DNA of 64,000 nt, taken from the NCBI RefSeq assembly GCF_014297285.1, contig NZ_JACOQI010000001.1:1-64000 (forward strand), written 5' to 3'. Under the pieces are notes generated by a model. The model worked only from the letters and a program-made list of their open reading frames with translations, was not told the origin of the DNA and did not search any database. Both the position numbers and the translations under genes were made by a program. Within the stretch, counting starts at the first letter, position 1. Every line of letters begins with the position of its first letter. Source of the DNA: Dysosmobacter segnis. GTDB taxonomy: Bacteria; Bacillota; Clostridia; Oscillospirales; Oscillospiraceae. Of this stretch, positions 17,033 to 25,275 are shown piece by piece.

Positions 17033-18292
17033 TTAGCCCTCCTTCTTCTTGCCCAGCAGGTCAGCGACCATGCTCCGGGCGTTGGTCATGCGCGCCTCGG
17101 GGGTGTCGTTCTTCTCGCCGTCTTCGCTCTCGGGCGTTTCGACTGCGGGGGCAGGAGCGGCAGGAACGCCCTCAGCGCCGGATTCCTCGCTGTCGTCCTT
17201 CAGATCGGTCAGAAACTTCTTGCCCTGCTTGGCGGCGTTCTTGGCCGCTGCCATCAGCAGGTCGGCAGCAGAGCAGGGCTTGTCGCCGTACTTGGCCTGC
17301 TGCACGTCCGTCGCGTCGAGCAGGCCGGAAATCTCGTCGATCTCCTGCATACGCGCACGCTCGGCCTGGATCGCGGCGTTGACCGCCTCAGTGTGATCGA
17401 CGGAAGCGCGGGCGTCGGCCTCCACCTGGGCGATCTCGTCCGGGTACTTTGCCCGGAGCTCTTCCTTAGTCATGGAAATTCCTCCTTCATCGCCGGTGAC
17501 TTCCGGCTTGTTTTTATCTGTCTCAACCGGGGCGGAGGCCTCGGGTGTGACCGTGGGAATGTTGTCCGGCGCAAACATGCCGGGGGCAAGGTGCATCTGC
17601 CTCCCGTTCACGAACAGGCTGCGCCCGTCCGCGCTGGCGGCGATGCTGGTCGGCTCCGCGTCCTCGATCAGCTCGTCCGCAAAGCCCTTGTCGATGGCCT
17701 CGCGGCCTGTCATATAGGTCGTGTCCGCCATCATGTGGGAAATCACCGTGGCCGACAGCCCGGTCTTGCGCGTGTAGACCTCCATCTGCATCTTGTCCCA
17801 CGCCTCCTGCTGGGTAGCCTGTTCCCGTAGCTCGTCGGCGTTGTAGCCGCCCCACAGGAAGGTCCAGCATTTGTGGATCATGACGAGGCTGGAGGGATTG
17901 ACCCTGACCGTATCGCAGGCGCACATGATAAGACTGCCGCCGCTCATGGCCACGCCGTCCACGATGCAGGTAAGCTTCGTGCCGTTCCGCGCCAGCTCCC
18001 GCAGGCGGTTGTGGATCATGTTGGACGATCCGGCGTCGCCGCCGTAGCTGTTCATGCGGATAGTGATGGACGTGCAGCCGGAGATCTGCTTGAGGTCCTC
18101 CAAAAACTCGGAGAGCAGGATGTACTGCCCCTCGACGGGCTCGCCCCACCAGTTCGTAGGCTGCTCCTCGTAGATGTCTCCGTACATGGTGATCTCGGCA
18201 TCACTGCCGTCCACCGTGGCCATCGTATAGACCTTTTTCGAGATGCTGACGGCGGGAGACTTTCGCCCAGCTCTCTTTGCCGGAATACTCAT
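17033..18292 (-). CDS. ClpP-like head maturation protease with scaffold C-terminus
   Basis: 419-residue prohead protease. Residues 30-200 are a ClpP/SppA-like serine protease, with the nucleophile in GVAMSGGSLIM and the histidine in VMIHKCWTF. The C-terminal third is charged and helical, with an Ala/Glu/Pro-rich tail, as in fused scaffolds like lambda gpC/Nu3. The ATG at 18292 is preferred because AGAGG lies 8 bases upstream; the ATG at 18298 has only 2 bases of spacing. An internal methionine near the KEELRAKYP segment could start a separate scaffold product. Confidence 0.9.
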   Translation of the reverse strand: MSIPAKRAGRKSPAVSISKKVYTMATVDGSDAEITMYGDIYEEQPTNWWGEPVEGQYILLSEFLEDLKQISGCTSITIRMNSYGGDAGSSNMIHNRLRELARNGTKLTCIVDGVAMSGGSLIMCACDTVRVNPSSLVMIHKCWTFLWGGYNADELREQATQQEAWDKMQMEVYTRKTGLSATVISHMMADTTYMTGREAIDKGFADELIEDAEPTSIAASADGRSLFVNGRQMHLAPGMFAPDNIPTVTPEASAPVETDKNKPEVTGDEGGISMTKEELRAKYPDEIAQVEADARASVDHTEAVNAAIQAERARMQEIDEISGLLDATDVQQAKYGDKPCSAADLLMAAAKNAAKQGKKFLTDLKDDSEESGAEGVPAAPAPAVETPESEDGEKNDTPEARMTNARSMVADLLGKKKEG

Positions 18293-18297
18293 GCGCA

Positions 18298-18498
18298 TTA
18301 CCTCTTTTCTTTCCAGATATCGCTTGACGGAATGTAGGGACTGTTCAGCCACTCGCGGATTCCCGCGCGGCAGTTCTCGTTGCAGCGGCGCTCCATGTTC
18401 TTCGGGCAATAGGCGCAGTAGTCGCTTGCATAGTTCCAGATGGCGAGCGCCATGCTCCGCACATTCAGGCTCTGCAGATGCTCGAAGTTAGTCTTCAT
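18298..18498 (-). CDS. Small Cys-rich head-region protein
   Basis: 66-residue protein in the gap between portal and protease genes. It carries CAYCPKNMERRCNENC, a four-cysteine cluster suited to metal binding. The ATG overlaps the portal stop by 11 bases and its stop overlaps the next gene's first possible ATG, so it is cotranslated. Function unknown; such genes recur between portal and protease in Clostridial phages. Confidence 0.7.
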   Translation of the reverse strand: MKTNFEHLQSLNVRSMALAIWNYASDYCAYCPKNMERRCNENCRAGIREWLNSPYIPSSDIWKEKR

Positions 18499-20113
18499 CG
18501 CCGTCACCTTCTTTCGGCGATGCCGATACAACGGTGACCTTGTTGCCTCCTGCCTGTGTCAGCAGCTCGTTTTCTCGCTGCAGCTGCTCCACATTCTCCT
18601 CCCAGTCGCCGCCGCTCATCTCACGGCTGACCTGCTCATGGGTCTTGATGGCGTTGTCGATCAGCATGAGGGCGGCTTCCGCCTCCTTCTTGGGGTCAAG
18701 GCTGCCCTGCACGGGGCCGATCCAGCGCGCACCGCACCATGCCTCCCGCACAAGGGGGTCCGTGAAGAAGCCGGGGGCGTTGATGCGCCCCAGAGCGACC
18801 GCTTCGGCCAGGAACATCTCATAGACCGGCTGGCAGAAGTCGTCCACAAACCACTTCCGGCGCATTTTGAATGCTTCCCACGCCTCCAGCAGCGCGCCTC
18901 GGCTTGCGGAATAGGAGCTGTTGAACTCCTTGATCAGCACATCGTAGGGCAGCTCCAAGGCTGCGCCGACCAGCTTGCACAGCGTCTTGACAAAGGTCTC
19001 AAAGCCAGCGGTGGGGATGTTCGGATTGCCGAAGTTGACCTTTTCCCCGGGGGCGAGGTGCGTCACCGTACCCGGTCCCATCTCGTACTCGTTGTCATCA
19101 TCGGAGATGTTGTTCGCCATCGGTCCGCCGTCCGCGTTGACCTCGGTGGGGACGCCGGCAATATCTCCTGCGCCGACCTCGTTGAAGGGTGTATCGGAGG
19201 GGTCGGTCTCCGTTTCGATCCATGCAGTGAAGAAGCTCTGCACCAGCGCCGCCATCAGCTCGGACTCCGTATAGCGCCGAAGCTGGAGCAGCGGCTCGAT
19301 GACCTGCGCCAGATAAGGAACACCGCGGTACTGGTCCGGGCGTTCACTGTCCATGATGTGGAGAATGTTCGGCAGGCCGGTCTTGGCACCGTAGGCCTCA
19401 ACGCGCTGCCACTTCTGCGGCTCGCTGGTGATCTCGTGCGGGTAGGTGTTGCTGATGTGATAGGCGACCACGCGGCCGTTGCTGTCCACCTCCACGCCGT
19501 CGTAGACCTTGTGGCCTGCGCCGGGCTTTCCCTCGGGGATCTTGCCCTCCACGAAGCCGCCGATGGTGACACCGCCGCCATATTCGCTTGGCGTGCAGGC
19601 GCGGTCTGCCTCCACGATGTGCAGCCGCAGGGTATAGGGGTTTAGCGGTGTTGCCGGGTATCGCTTGACCAGTGCGAACACGTCGCCGCTGAGCAGCCAC
19701 GACTTCAAGGCGAGCTGTTGCAAACTCTCAAAGTTGTTCAGGCCCAGCGCGTCGCAGTTCTGCTTTTTCCCTGCCCACAGCCGGAATTCCATCTCCGCCG
19801 CGTGCTGCCACTTCTTCGCCGCCTCCGGGGAGATGCCCAGCACCTCGCGGTCCACGGACGCTTTGAGCGTCAGCCCCGTCCCGATGACCTTGGTGCGGTT
19901 GGTATTGATCGCCGCCGTAGCCACCGGCGCGGCCATGTAGAGCATTCGCGCCCTCTGCCGCAGGGTGGCGTTGTTGCGGTTGATGTCCTCATTGGGAGCG
20001 CCGCTGTCCGGAACAAATCCCTTGAGCGCCCGCCGCGTCAAGCTGGCCCCGGCTTCGCTGTACCCCTTCGCCTGCGGCGCGGCTGCGCGGCGGCGGTCTT
20101 TCTTGTTGCTCAA
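18488..20113 (-). CDS. Portal protein (lambda gpB family)
   Basis: 541-residue portal, which forms the dodecameric DNA channel at the capsid vertex. Family signs: NRNNATLRQRARMLYMAAPVA near residue 42, KVIGTGLTLKA, ILHIMDSERPDQYRGVPYLAQV near residue 260, and FNSSYSASRGALLEAWEAFKMRR near residue 400. The start codon is TTG, preceded by GGGAGG at 9 bases. It follows a small connector-like gene and a hairpin with a U-tract. Confidence 0.95.
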   Translation of the reverse strand: MSNKKDRRRAAAPQAKGYSEAGASLTRRALKGFVPDSGAPNEDINRNNATLRQRARMLYMAAPVATAAINTNRTKVIGTGLTLKASVDREVLGISPEAAKKWQHAAEMEFRLWAGKKQNCDALGLNNFESLQQLALKSWLLSGDVFALVKRYPATPLNPYTLRLHIVEADRACTPSEYGGGVTIGGFVEGKIPEGKPGAGHKVYDGVEVDSNGRVVAYHISNTYPHEITSEPQKWQRVEAYGAKTGLPNILHIMDSERPDQYRGVPYLAQVIEPLLQLRRYTESELMAALVQSFFTAWIETETDPSDTPFNEVGAGDIAGVPTEVNADGGPMANNISDDDNEYEMGPGTVTHLAPGEKVNFGNPNIPTAGFETFVKTLCKLVGAALELPYDVLIKEFNSSYSASRGALLEAWEAFKMRRKWFVDDFCQPVYEMFLAEAVALGRINAPGFFTDPLVREAWCGARWIGPVQGSLDPKKEAEAALMLIDNAIKTHEQVSREMSGGDWEENVEQLQRENELLTQAGGNKVTVVSASPKEGDGDED

Positions 20114-20139
20114 TGCTTATCGCCTCCCGTTTTCGGAAT

Positions 20140-20190
20140 AAAAAACAGGCCGCCCGGCGGCGAAAGGAGCAAACTCCGCCGGACTGCCTG
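20140..20190 (-). terminator. Intrinsic terminator-like hairpin before the portal gene
   Basis: On the minus strand CAGGC and CCGGCGG arms pair with CCGCCGG and GCCTG arms, followed directly by TTTTTT (20,145-20,140). It lies inside the late operon, between the 84-residue protein gene and the portal start, so it would attenuate transcription unless read through. Confidence 0.65.
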
Positions 20191-20248
20191 TGCAAAAAGC
20201 CCTTTCGGGCGCTTTGCCGGTATCATTTTCGTGACCTCACGAAAAAGG

Positions 20249-20503
20249 TCACCAGTCGCGTGGAACGATGCCGAAAGCCTTTCTCGGCTTGCGGCCATTC
20301 AGCTCCGCTAAAAGTTCATCGACCTTCTTCTCCGCGTCCTCGATCTCGTCCTTCAGATCAGGCAGGTCGAAGCGCGTCAGCTCGCGGTCGTCGATGACAT
20401 AGCTTTTTACGCCGCCGTCCACAAGAGCCAGATATGCGGCGCGCAGCTTTGAGAGGGCGCTCTGCCAGAAGTCCAGCCGCGCCCGCAGTTCAACTTTATC
20501 CAT
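20249..20503 (-). CDS. Small head protein (gpW/DUF6148-like connector)
   Basis: 84-residue helical protein between terminase large subunit and portal, the place of lambda gpW. Residues 1-60 contain ELRARLDFWQSALSKLRAAYLAL and the block SYVIDDRELTRFDL, a pattern common in Firmicutes phage gpW-like (DUF6148-type) proteins. A basic C-terminus (GRKPRKAFG) follows. Likely role is head completion or head-tail connection. Confidence 0.75.
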   Translation of the reverse strand: MDKVELRARLDFWQSALSKLRAAYLALVDGGVKSYVIDDRELTRFDLPDLKDEIEDAEKKVDELLAELNGRKPRKAFGIVPRDW

Positions 20504-20513
20504 ATCGGACACC

Positions 20514-22478
20514 TCACCAATCGTCGTAGTATTTCTTTCCGCTTCTGCGCTTCGGCCTCTGCTTGGCGGCGGGAGGCGGCATGACAGGCGTTGCAACAGG
20601 GGCAGGAGCGCGTTCGCCGCCCGCCTCCTTTAGCCGCCTGTCTATCTCGTCCAGGTTCTTAGGAAGCGCCTTGAACGCCGCCAGCGCATAGTTGCGGCAG
20701 TCCAGCGCCTCGTTACGCTCGTGGCCGGGGATCTTCTTCCACTGCCACGGCTGCTTTTTGTTGGGGTCGTAGACCTTGACCTCGGAGAGCAGCCCTGTGA
20801 AGTAGCCGGAGCCGTAGTCATCCCGCTTGGGGAAGTGACAATATTTCGCGCCCGGCGTCTGTACGCGCAGGTTGTCCATGATGACCTCCTTGCCGGAGTC
20901 AACGCCGATCTGGTATTGCCAGCAGGTGCCGACCGCCGTCTGCTTGATGATGATCTTCTGCTTTTTCGGCGGCGCGGTGTAGGGCTTATCGCTGCCGGGC
21001 ATACCCTTGATGCAGAACACCTTTTTGCCCAGCCGCGCCCGGCACTGCATACGGACCTCCTGCGTGAAGTGTCCGCCCTCGTCCACAAAGGACATTGACA
21101 TTTTCAGCCCCACGCCGTTCTCAAAGCGCAGAACGCGGTCAAATACCAGCTCGTCCAGCTGCGCCCATACGGCATCGTCGTCGGGCCGTCCCATGATGAT
21201 GCCTTTCTCAATGCCCCATGTCTCACCAAAGTGGCCGTGGCCGACGATCTCATATTCCATGCGGTCGTCCTGGGTATCGACACCGGCCGTCAGAACAAGC
21301 ACGCCCTCCGGCAGCTCAGCCGGGTATTCCTCCCGGCGCGCCATCAGACTGTCCTCGTCCTCCAGGTCTCCGCGATCCTCCCACAGCTCGCCGAAGCAGG
21401 TGTTGTAGACGACCTGCATCTTGCGGGTACTGCCGATGGCGTTCAGGTATTTCAGAATGATGGATTCCCAGCTCGCCCACTGGCTGACAAAGGCGTTCAG
21501 CCAGAACGAGCGCGTGCCCTGCTCATAGGCAGCGGGGTTGTCCGCCTCCCATCTTGCCGGGGCGCGCTTCATTTCCGCCTCGGTGGAGATGCAGCCGCAG
21601 CCGGGGCAGGCATAGCAGACGCTGCGGACCTTGTAGGTCTTTTTCCCCGCGACGATGATCTCGTCGTGCTCAAAGCGGATGTCCGCCCATTGGATCTCGT
21701 GATACTCGCCGCAATGAGGGCAGCGGGATTTCCACCTCTCCATCGTGCCTGTCGCGTAGGCGGCTTCAATGGCGCTGGCGTTTTTGACGGTGGGCGTGGA
21801 CACCTCACCGCTTTTCGCGTTGTAGAATGTCGTCTGCCGCGCCATCGCCAGATCCCACGGGTCGCCCTCGTTGCCGGCGGACAGCGCCCAGCGGTCGCGC
21901 TCGTCACCCAGCACATAGCGGATGGGCTTTGACGCCAGAGCGTGGGCCTCGGTGGAGCCGCACATCGTGAGGATGCCTCCGGGGTAGGTCTTTTGCAGAA
22001 TTGTGTTGCCGCTGTCGCGGCTCTTGGGGTCGCTGACCTTCTTTCTCAGCGTGGGGCAGTCGCGGATCATCGGCGCGATGCGGAGCTTGGAATACTCCTT
22101 TGCGTCAATGGTGGTAGGGTGTACAAACAGGATCGAGCCGGGGTCCTGGTCGATCACATAGCCGATGCAGTTATTGAGAAATTCAGACTTGCCGACCTGG
22201 GACGCGGCCACCATGACGATGTGCCGTATCTTTGGGTCGGTCCATGCATTCATCGGCTCGCGGAGATAGGGGGTGCGTTCGGTGCGCCACGGTCCGGGCT
22301 CTGCGGCGCTCTCGGCCGACAGGCGGCGATTCTGCTCCGCCCATTCGGTCACGGTCAGGTCGTCCGGCGGCTTCATGCCGGCCAAGACTTTCCCGATGAC
22401 GACATTCAGCCTCTTTACCCGCTCGCGGGCCTCTTTCTCCTCTATGAGCCGGCGCGTTTCCTTATCCGTCATCGGCAT
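20514..22478 (-). CDS. Terminase large subunit (GpA family)
   Basis: 654-residue packaging motor of the lambda gpA family. Hallmarks are the N-terminal VTEWAEQNRRL (near residue 37), the ATPase segment VMVAASQVGKSEFLNN, the Walker B-like RYVLGDERDRW, and the nuclease domain with LTAGVDTQDDRMEYEIVG. Two zinc-finger-like pairs (CPHCGEYH, CPGCGC) lie in the middle. ATG codons at 22478 and 22472 are both possible, overlapping the small subunit stop. It pairs with the Nu1-like small subunit just upstream. Confidence 0.95.
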   Translation of the reverse strand: MPMTDKETRRLIEEKEARERVKRLNVVIGKVLAGMKPPDDLTVTEWAEQNRRLSAESAAEPGPWRTERTPYLREPMNAWTDPKIRHIVMVAASQVGKSEFLNNCIGYVIDQDPGSILFVHPTTIDAKEYSKLRIAPMIRDCPTLRKKVSDPKSRDSGNTILQKTYPGGILTMCGSTEAHALASKPIRYVLGDERDRWALSAGNEGDPWDLAMARQTTFYNAKSGEVSTPTVKNASAIEAAYATGTMERWKSRCPHCGEYHEIQWADIRFEHDEIIVAGKKTYKVRSVCYACPGCGCISTEAEMKRAPARWEADNPAAYEQGTRSFWLNAFVSQWASWESIILKYLNAIGSTRKMQVVYNTCFGELWEDRGDLEDEDSLMARREEYPAELPEGVLVLTAGVDTQDDRMEYEIVGHGHFGETWGIEKGIIMGRPDDDAVWAQLDELVFDRVLRFENGVGLKMSMSFVDEGGHFTQEVRMQCRARLGKKVFCIKGMPGSDKPYTAPPKKQKIIIKQTAVGTCWQYQIGVDSGKEVIMDNLRVQTPGAKYCHFPKRDDYGSGYFTGLLSEVKVYDPNKKQPWQWKKIPGHERNEALDCRNYALAAFKALPKNLDEIDRRLKEAGGERAPAPVATPVMPPPAAKQRPKRRSGKKYYDDW

Positions 22479-23031
22479 CACGCCCACTGTCAGCTTCCCA
22501 GGCCCTCCGATCCCGGACGCGCTCCTCGTATTTCTTTGGGTCATAGCGGTAATTGGAGAGCTCCCGCATGGCCTTGTTGACCTCGCGGCGGATAATCTCG
22601 GCGGCCTCCGCTGGGGAGTTCGCCGAGGCCACGTCCACGGCCAGACGGCCGGGCAGGGCCATCATCGCCCCGCGAATGGCATAGATCAAGTCGGTAGTCA
22701 TCGCGGCCACGTCCTCGCTCCGGTGCATTTTGCCTTTCAGCTCCTCAGCCTCCAGCTTGGCAATGGTGGCCTTGGACGCCTTCATCGTCGTCTCCGCCAC
22801 GCGGCGGGTCTTCTCCAGCTTCTTATCCTCTTCGTCCATCGGGCCGTCAGACAGGAACTTAACATACCGCTGGACGGAATCGGCAAGGAGGAAGCGCCCC
22901 TTGCTGACCTTTTGCAGCTGACCGTCCTCCGCCATCTGGCGAATGCGCCGTCCTGTGATGCCCAGGACGCAGGCCAGCTCTGTCGTGCTTACCTCTGTTT
23001 CCCCGGTAATGACATCAATAGCTTCAGACAT
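22462..23031 (-). CDS. Terminase small subunit (Nu1-like)
   Basis: 189-residue DNA-recognition subunit. Residues 15-50 form a winged-helix/MerR-type reader (STTELACVLGITGRRIRQMAEDGQL), which in lambda Nu1 binds cosB. Then come a helical oligomerisation part (KLEKTRRVAETTMKASKATIAKLEAEELKGKM) and a C-terminal segment for contact with the large subunit. The ATG at 23031 is preceded by AAGGAGGAG. The 570-bp stretch upstream is the expected place of the packaging site. Confidence 0.88.
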   Translation of the reverse strand: MSEAIDVITGETEVSTTELACVLGITGRRIRQMAEDGQLQKVSKGRFLLADSVQRYVKFLSDGPMDEEDKKLEKTRRVAETTMKASKATIAKLEAEELKGKMHRSEDVAAMTTDLIYAIRGAMMALPGRLAVDVASANSPAEAAEIIRREVNKAMRELSNYRYDPKKYEERVRDRRAWEADSGRDADDG

Positions 23032-23064
23032 GGCGCTCCTCCTTCCTTGCGCAGTCCAGCCGGC

Positions 23065-23093
23065 TTGACTGTCTGCGTAAATTGTGATATGGT
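23065..23093 (+). promoter_or_regulatory. Plus-strand promoter opposite terminase leader
   Basis: TTGACT (23,065-23,070), 17 bases, TATGGT (23,088-23,093). It points away from the terminase genes and ends in a terminator only about 60 bases later, suggesting a short RNA. Confidence 0.5.
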
Positions 23094-23129
23094 ATTGATG
23101 TTCATTACCGTACCCAGAGGAACGCAAAG

Positions 23130-23159
23130 CCCGACTGTTGCAGCAGTCGGGTCTTTTTT
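23130..23159 (+). terminator. Hairpin terminator of a putative small RNA
   Basis: CCCGACTG and CAGTCGGG form a perfect 8-bp stem around TTGCAG, followed by TCTTTTTT. This is oriented for plus-strand transcripts, although no plus-strand gene is nearby. Confidence 0.7.
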
Positions 23160-23543
23160 ATGTCCGAATGCGGGACTCACCAGAATTGCACTGGAGCACA
23201 CAGGCCGGTACCAGCAGCTTTGTGCGAGACCCTTATCCCGCGTGTGGTCTTATATAAATAGGAGGCCTTTATCTGGACTTCCTCCACATTCCCGCAGAGA
23301 AAGACGGATAAAGCGATGAGGGATTGCGGCAGGTACCGCCACAGGTGCCGCGCTTGGCACCAAAAGCAACGCCAAAGCGGAACGGAAATGCCAAAATTTT
23401 GCCTTGGTAACTACGCTTTTTTCGGGGTCGGCGAGCCCGCGGCGTGTGGGGCGGGGGTCGTCACAGTACCTTTTGCCGTCGTCGCCTGTTGCAACGCATT
23501 TCCCCGCCCTCAGCGCGACGATGCCGAGAGGGGGAGGGCGCAA

Positions 23544-23595
23544 CACAGCCAGACGCAGATACGCCGCTCTCGTGCGATGTATGCGCCTGGCTGTG
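23544..23595 (-). other. Long imperfect hairpin after the ParB-like cassette
   Basis: Arms CACAGCCAG-CGCA and their complement pair over about 16 positions around a 16-base loop, 9 bases after the stop of the last cassette gene. There is no U-tract, so it is not an ordinary intrinsic terminator. It may protect the 3' end or mark an operator. Confidence 0.45.
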
Positions 23596-23603
23596 GTATT
23601 GTG

Positions 23604-24128
23604 TTATAACTTCGTCAGCAATTCCGCATGGCTATACCCCTTAACGCCCTTGGTCATCATGCCGAGGAAGTCATCACGCGAGAAATCAGAGAGCCGGAAT
23701 ACTTCTTCGGGTTTCATTCCGAGCTGTTTGCCGATCTCCTGAACGGACTTGCCCTCGTCCAGCAGCCGCTTTACGATGGCTTTCATCGGCTCAAGCAGAT
23801 GTGTACCGCGAGCGCGGTTGTGTGTGACGGTGCCGTAAATATCCTCGGTCGCGTCATCATGCCGCACGATTACCACCGGCACCTTGCCTTTGAGCATGGT
23901 GTGCAGCGGCTCCTCTCCGGCCACGGTCCAGCGGTGAAAGCCGTCGATGATGGTGTAGTCGGGACGCACAACGATGGGAAGCGTCCAGCCATTGGTCATG
24001 ATCGATTGCACCAGCAGTTTCAGATTCTCACGGTTGACCTTGTTGGGGTTGTAGTCATTGGGCTTGAGCTGCTCCCGGTCTACCCATTGCAGGGAGGATA
24101 ACGGGGCGAACAGATCCGCGTCAGCCAT
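23604..24128 (-). CDS. ParB/Srx-fold protein, IbrB-like (cassette gene 5)
   Basis: 174-residue protein with a ParB/sulfiredoxin-fold N-terminus: LKPNDYNPNKVNRENLKLLV, then IVVRPDYTIIDGFHRW, where DGFHR replaces the GHRR-type motif of chromosomal ParB. The C-terminus has a helix-turn-helix-like segment (KSVQEIGKQLGMKPEEVFRLS). It directly follows, with 8 bases of overlap, a PAPS-reductase-like gene; this pairing is that of IbrB with IbrA in Escherichia coli. GGAGGTGAGG precedes the ATG at 24128. Biochemical activity is unknown. Confidence 0.8.
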   Translation of the reverse strand: MADADLFAPLSSLQWVDREQLKPNDYNPNKVNRENLKLLVQSIMTNGWTLPIVVRPDYTIIDGFHRWTVAGEEPLHTMLKGKVPVVIVRHDDATEDIYGTVTHNRARGTHLLEPMKAIVKRLLDEGKSVQEIGKQLGMKPEEVFRLSDFSRDDFLGMMTKGVKGYSHAELLTKL

Positions 24129-25275
24129 TTGCCTCACCTCCCTTCCGGAAGCGCTTGGCGTAATCAGCGTAGGCGCAGGATATGTCCTGATAGATGGCGC
24201 GCAGGGTGCGGAGCTTGGGATCTCCAGCAGTCAGACCGCCGTACATTTTCTTGTAGTCGCGCGGCCGCGCCATTCCGTCCATCTGAATGAACATCTTGCG
24301 GTACTGCTTGGCGATCTTGCGCTTATGCTCCGTATTGAAGAAGTCTCCCGGGCGGACGAACAGCATCTCCTTCAGGAGCGCACGGTAGTCCTTGGTGTCC
24401 TCGCCCTCCAGCTCCCGGCGCTTCCTTGTGGTGCGGTGGAACATTTCGCTGTCCCAGTACAGCATGGCAAGGTAGGCGTTCGGCTCACGCCGGAGGACAC
24501 GCTCCATGAGCGATGGGTCATATTCGCCCAGGTGTACCAGCACGGGTACGGTATCAACGGAGAAGAACTGCGACACGCGCAGCTGATTCCGATTGACGCC
24601 GACCTGATACATCTGCAGGTAGACCTCGGGGACTTCGATGCGCTGATCTCGCAGGTACAGCCAGACATCCGCCGTCTTCCAGTCGTAGATGGGATAGATG
24701 GTGTTCGTGCCGGTGATGCCCTTTGCGCCCATATTCAGAGCCGCCATGTATTGGAGCCGCTGAATGGACTCTGCCGCGCGGACGCCGGTGATCATAATGC
24801 CGTCCATCGTCACGCGGGGCAGGAAGGATTGATAGTTGTCGATCCTTGGCCGGAGCTGCGGGTGATTGCGGATGGCAAAGGGCGGCGGCTGCCGCACCCA
24901 GACATCGCGCTTGCGCCGATCCCAGCAGACGAAGGTTTCATCGCTGGACAGCTCATTGAGACAGCTGAAATGCTTGACCTCGATGCACCACCATTGAAAC
25001 TTGGCGCCGGCAAGCAGGAACTTCTTTCGCCACGCCTTGGTCGTCGCTTCAATGGAATCGAAGATTGCCTCCTCGTCCACGAAAAGGACGGTCAATTGCG
25101 AGGGATTGATCTCTCCGGCCTGGATCAGCTTATAGGTCAGGTCGGCAAGAACGATACTGTCCTTGCCGCCGGAAAATGAGAGGTATACGGGGACGCCATT
25201 GGAAAATACATTCTTGATCCGCTGGCGCGCCGCAGTCACAACGTCGATGTCTGAGCTGATGCGCTTTACAGCCAT
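24121..25275 (-). CDS. PAPS-reductase-family PP-loop protein, IbrA-like (cassette gene 4)
   Basis: 384-residue PP-loop ATP-pyrophosphatase-fold protein. The PP-loop is SGGKDS at residues 35-40, followed by VDEEAIFDSIEATT and the family block IYPIYDWKTADVWLYL near residue 200. The long C-terminal domain, ending AYADYAKRFRKGGEANG, matches the large IbrA/DUF3440 type rather than cysteine-biosynthetic CysH. PP-loop enzymes adenylate a substrate before sulfur or nitrogen transfer. Its start overlaps the preceding ParB-like gene by 10 bases. Confidence 0.82.
   Translation of the reverse strand: MAVKRISSDIDVVTAARQRIKNVFSNGVPVYLSFSGGKDSIVLADLTYKLIQAGEINPSQLTVLFVDEEAIFDSIEATTKAWRKKFLLAGAKFQWWCIEVKHFSCLNELSSDETFVCWDRRKRDVWVRQPPPFAIRNHPQLRPRIDNYQSFLPRVTMDGIMITGVRAAESIQRLQYMAALNMGAKGITGTNTIYPIYDWKTADVWLYLRDQRIEVPEVYLQMYQVGVNRNQLRVSQFFSVDTVPVLVHLGEYDPSLMERVLRREPNAYLAMLYWDSEMFHRTTRKRRELEGEDTKDYRALLKEMLFVRPGDFFNTEHKRKIAKQYRKMFIQMDGMARPRDYKKMYGGLTAGDPKLRTLRAIYQDISCAYADYAKRFRKGGEANG

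Larger units (their letters stand above)
23032..23603. other. Non-coding region upstream of terminase, possible packaging site
   Basis: 572 bases without a convincing gene. It holds a divergent plus-strand promoter and hairpin terminator (23,065-23,159), a minus-strand AT-rich TATATAA element near 23,250, a stretch with repeated GCCAAA/GGCACC words (about 23,330-23,405), one GTTGCAAC palindrome (23,488), and a long hairpin right after the ParB-like gene (23,544-23,595). Position next to the Nu1-like gene suggests a cos or pac site, but no cos sequence can be recognised. Confidence 0.4.

Noticed and set aside
20110..20220. 38-codon ORF between the connector-like and portal genes
   Set aside because: It is made of the terminator hairpin and has no good ribosome site or family; treated as non-coding.
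23544..23595. Intrinsic terminator after the cassette
   Set aside because: Good hairpin but no U-tract on the minus strand; listed only as a structure.
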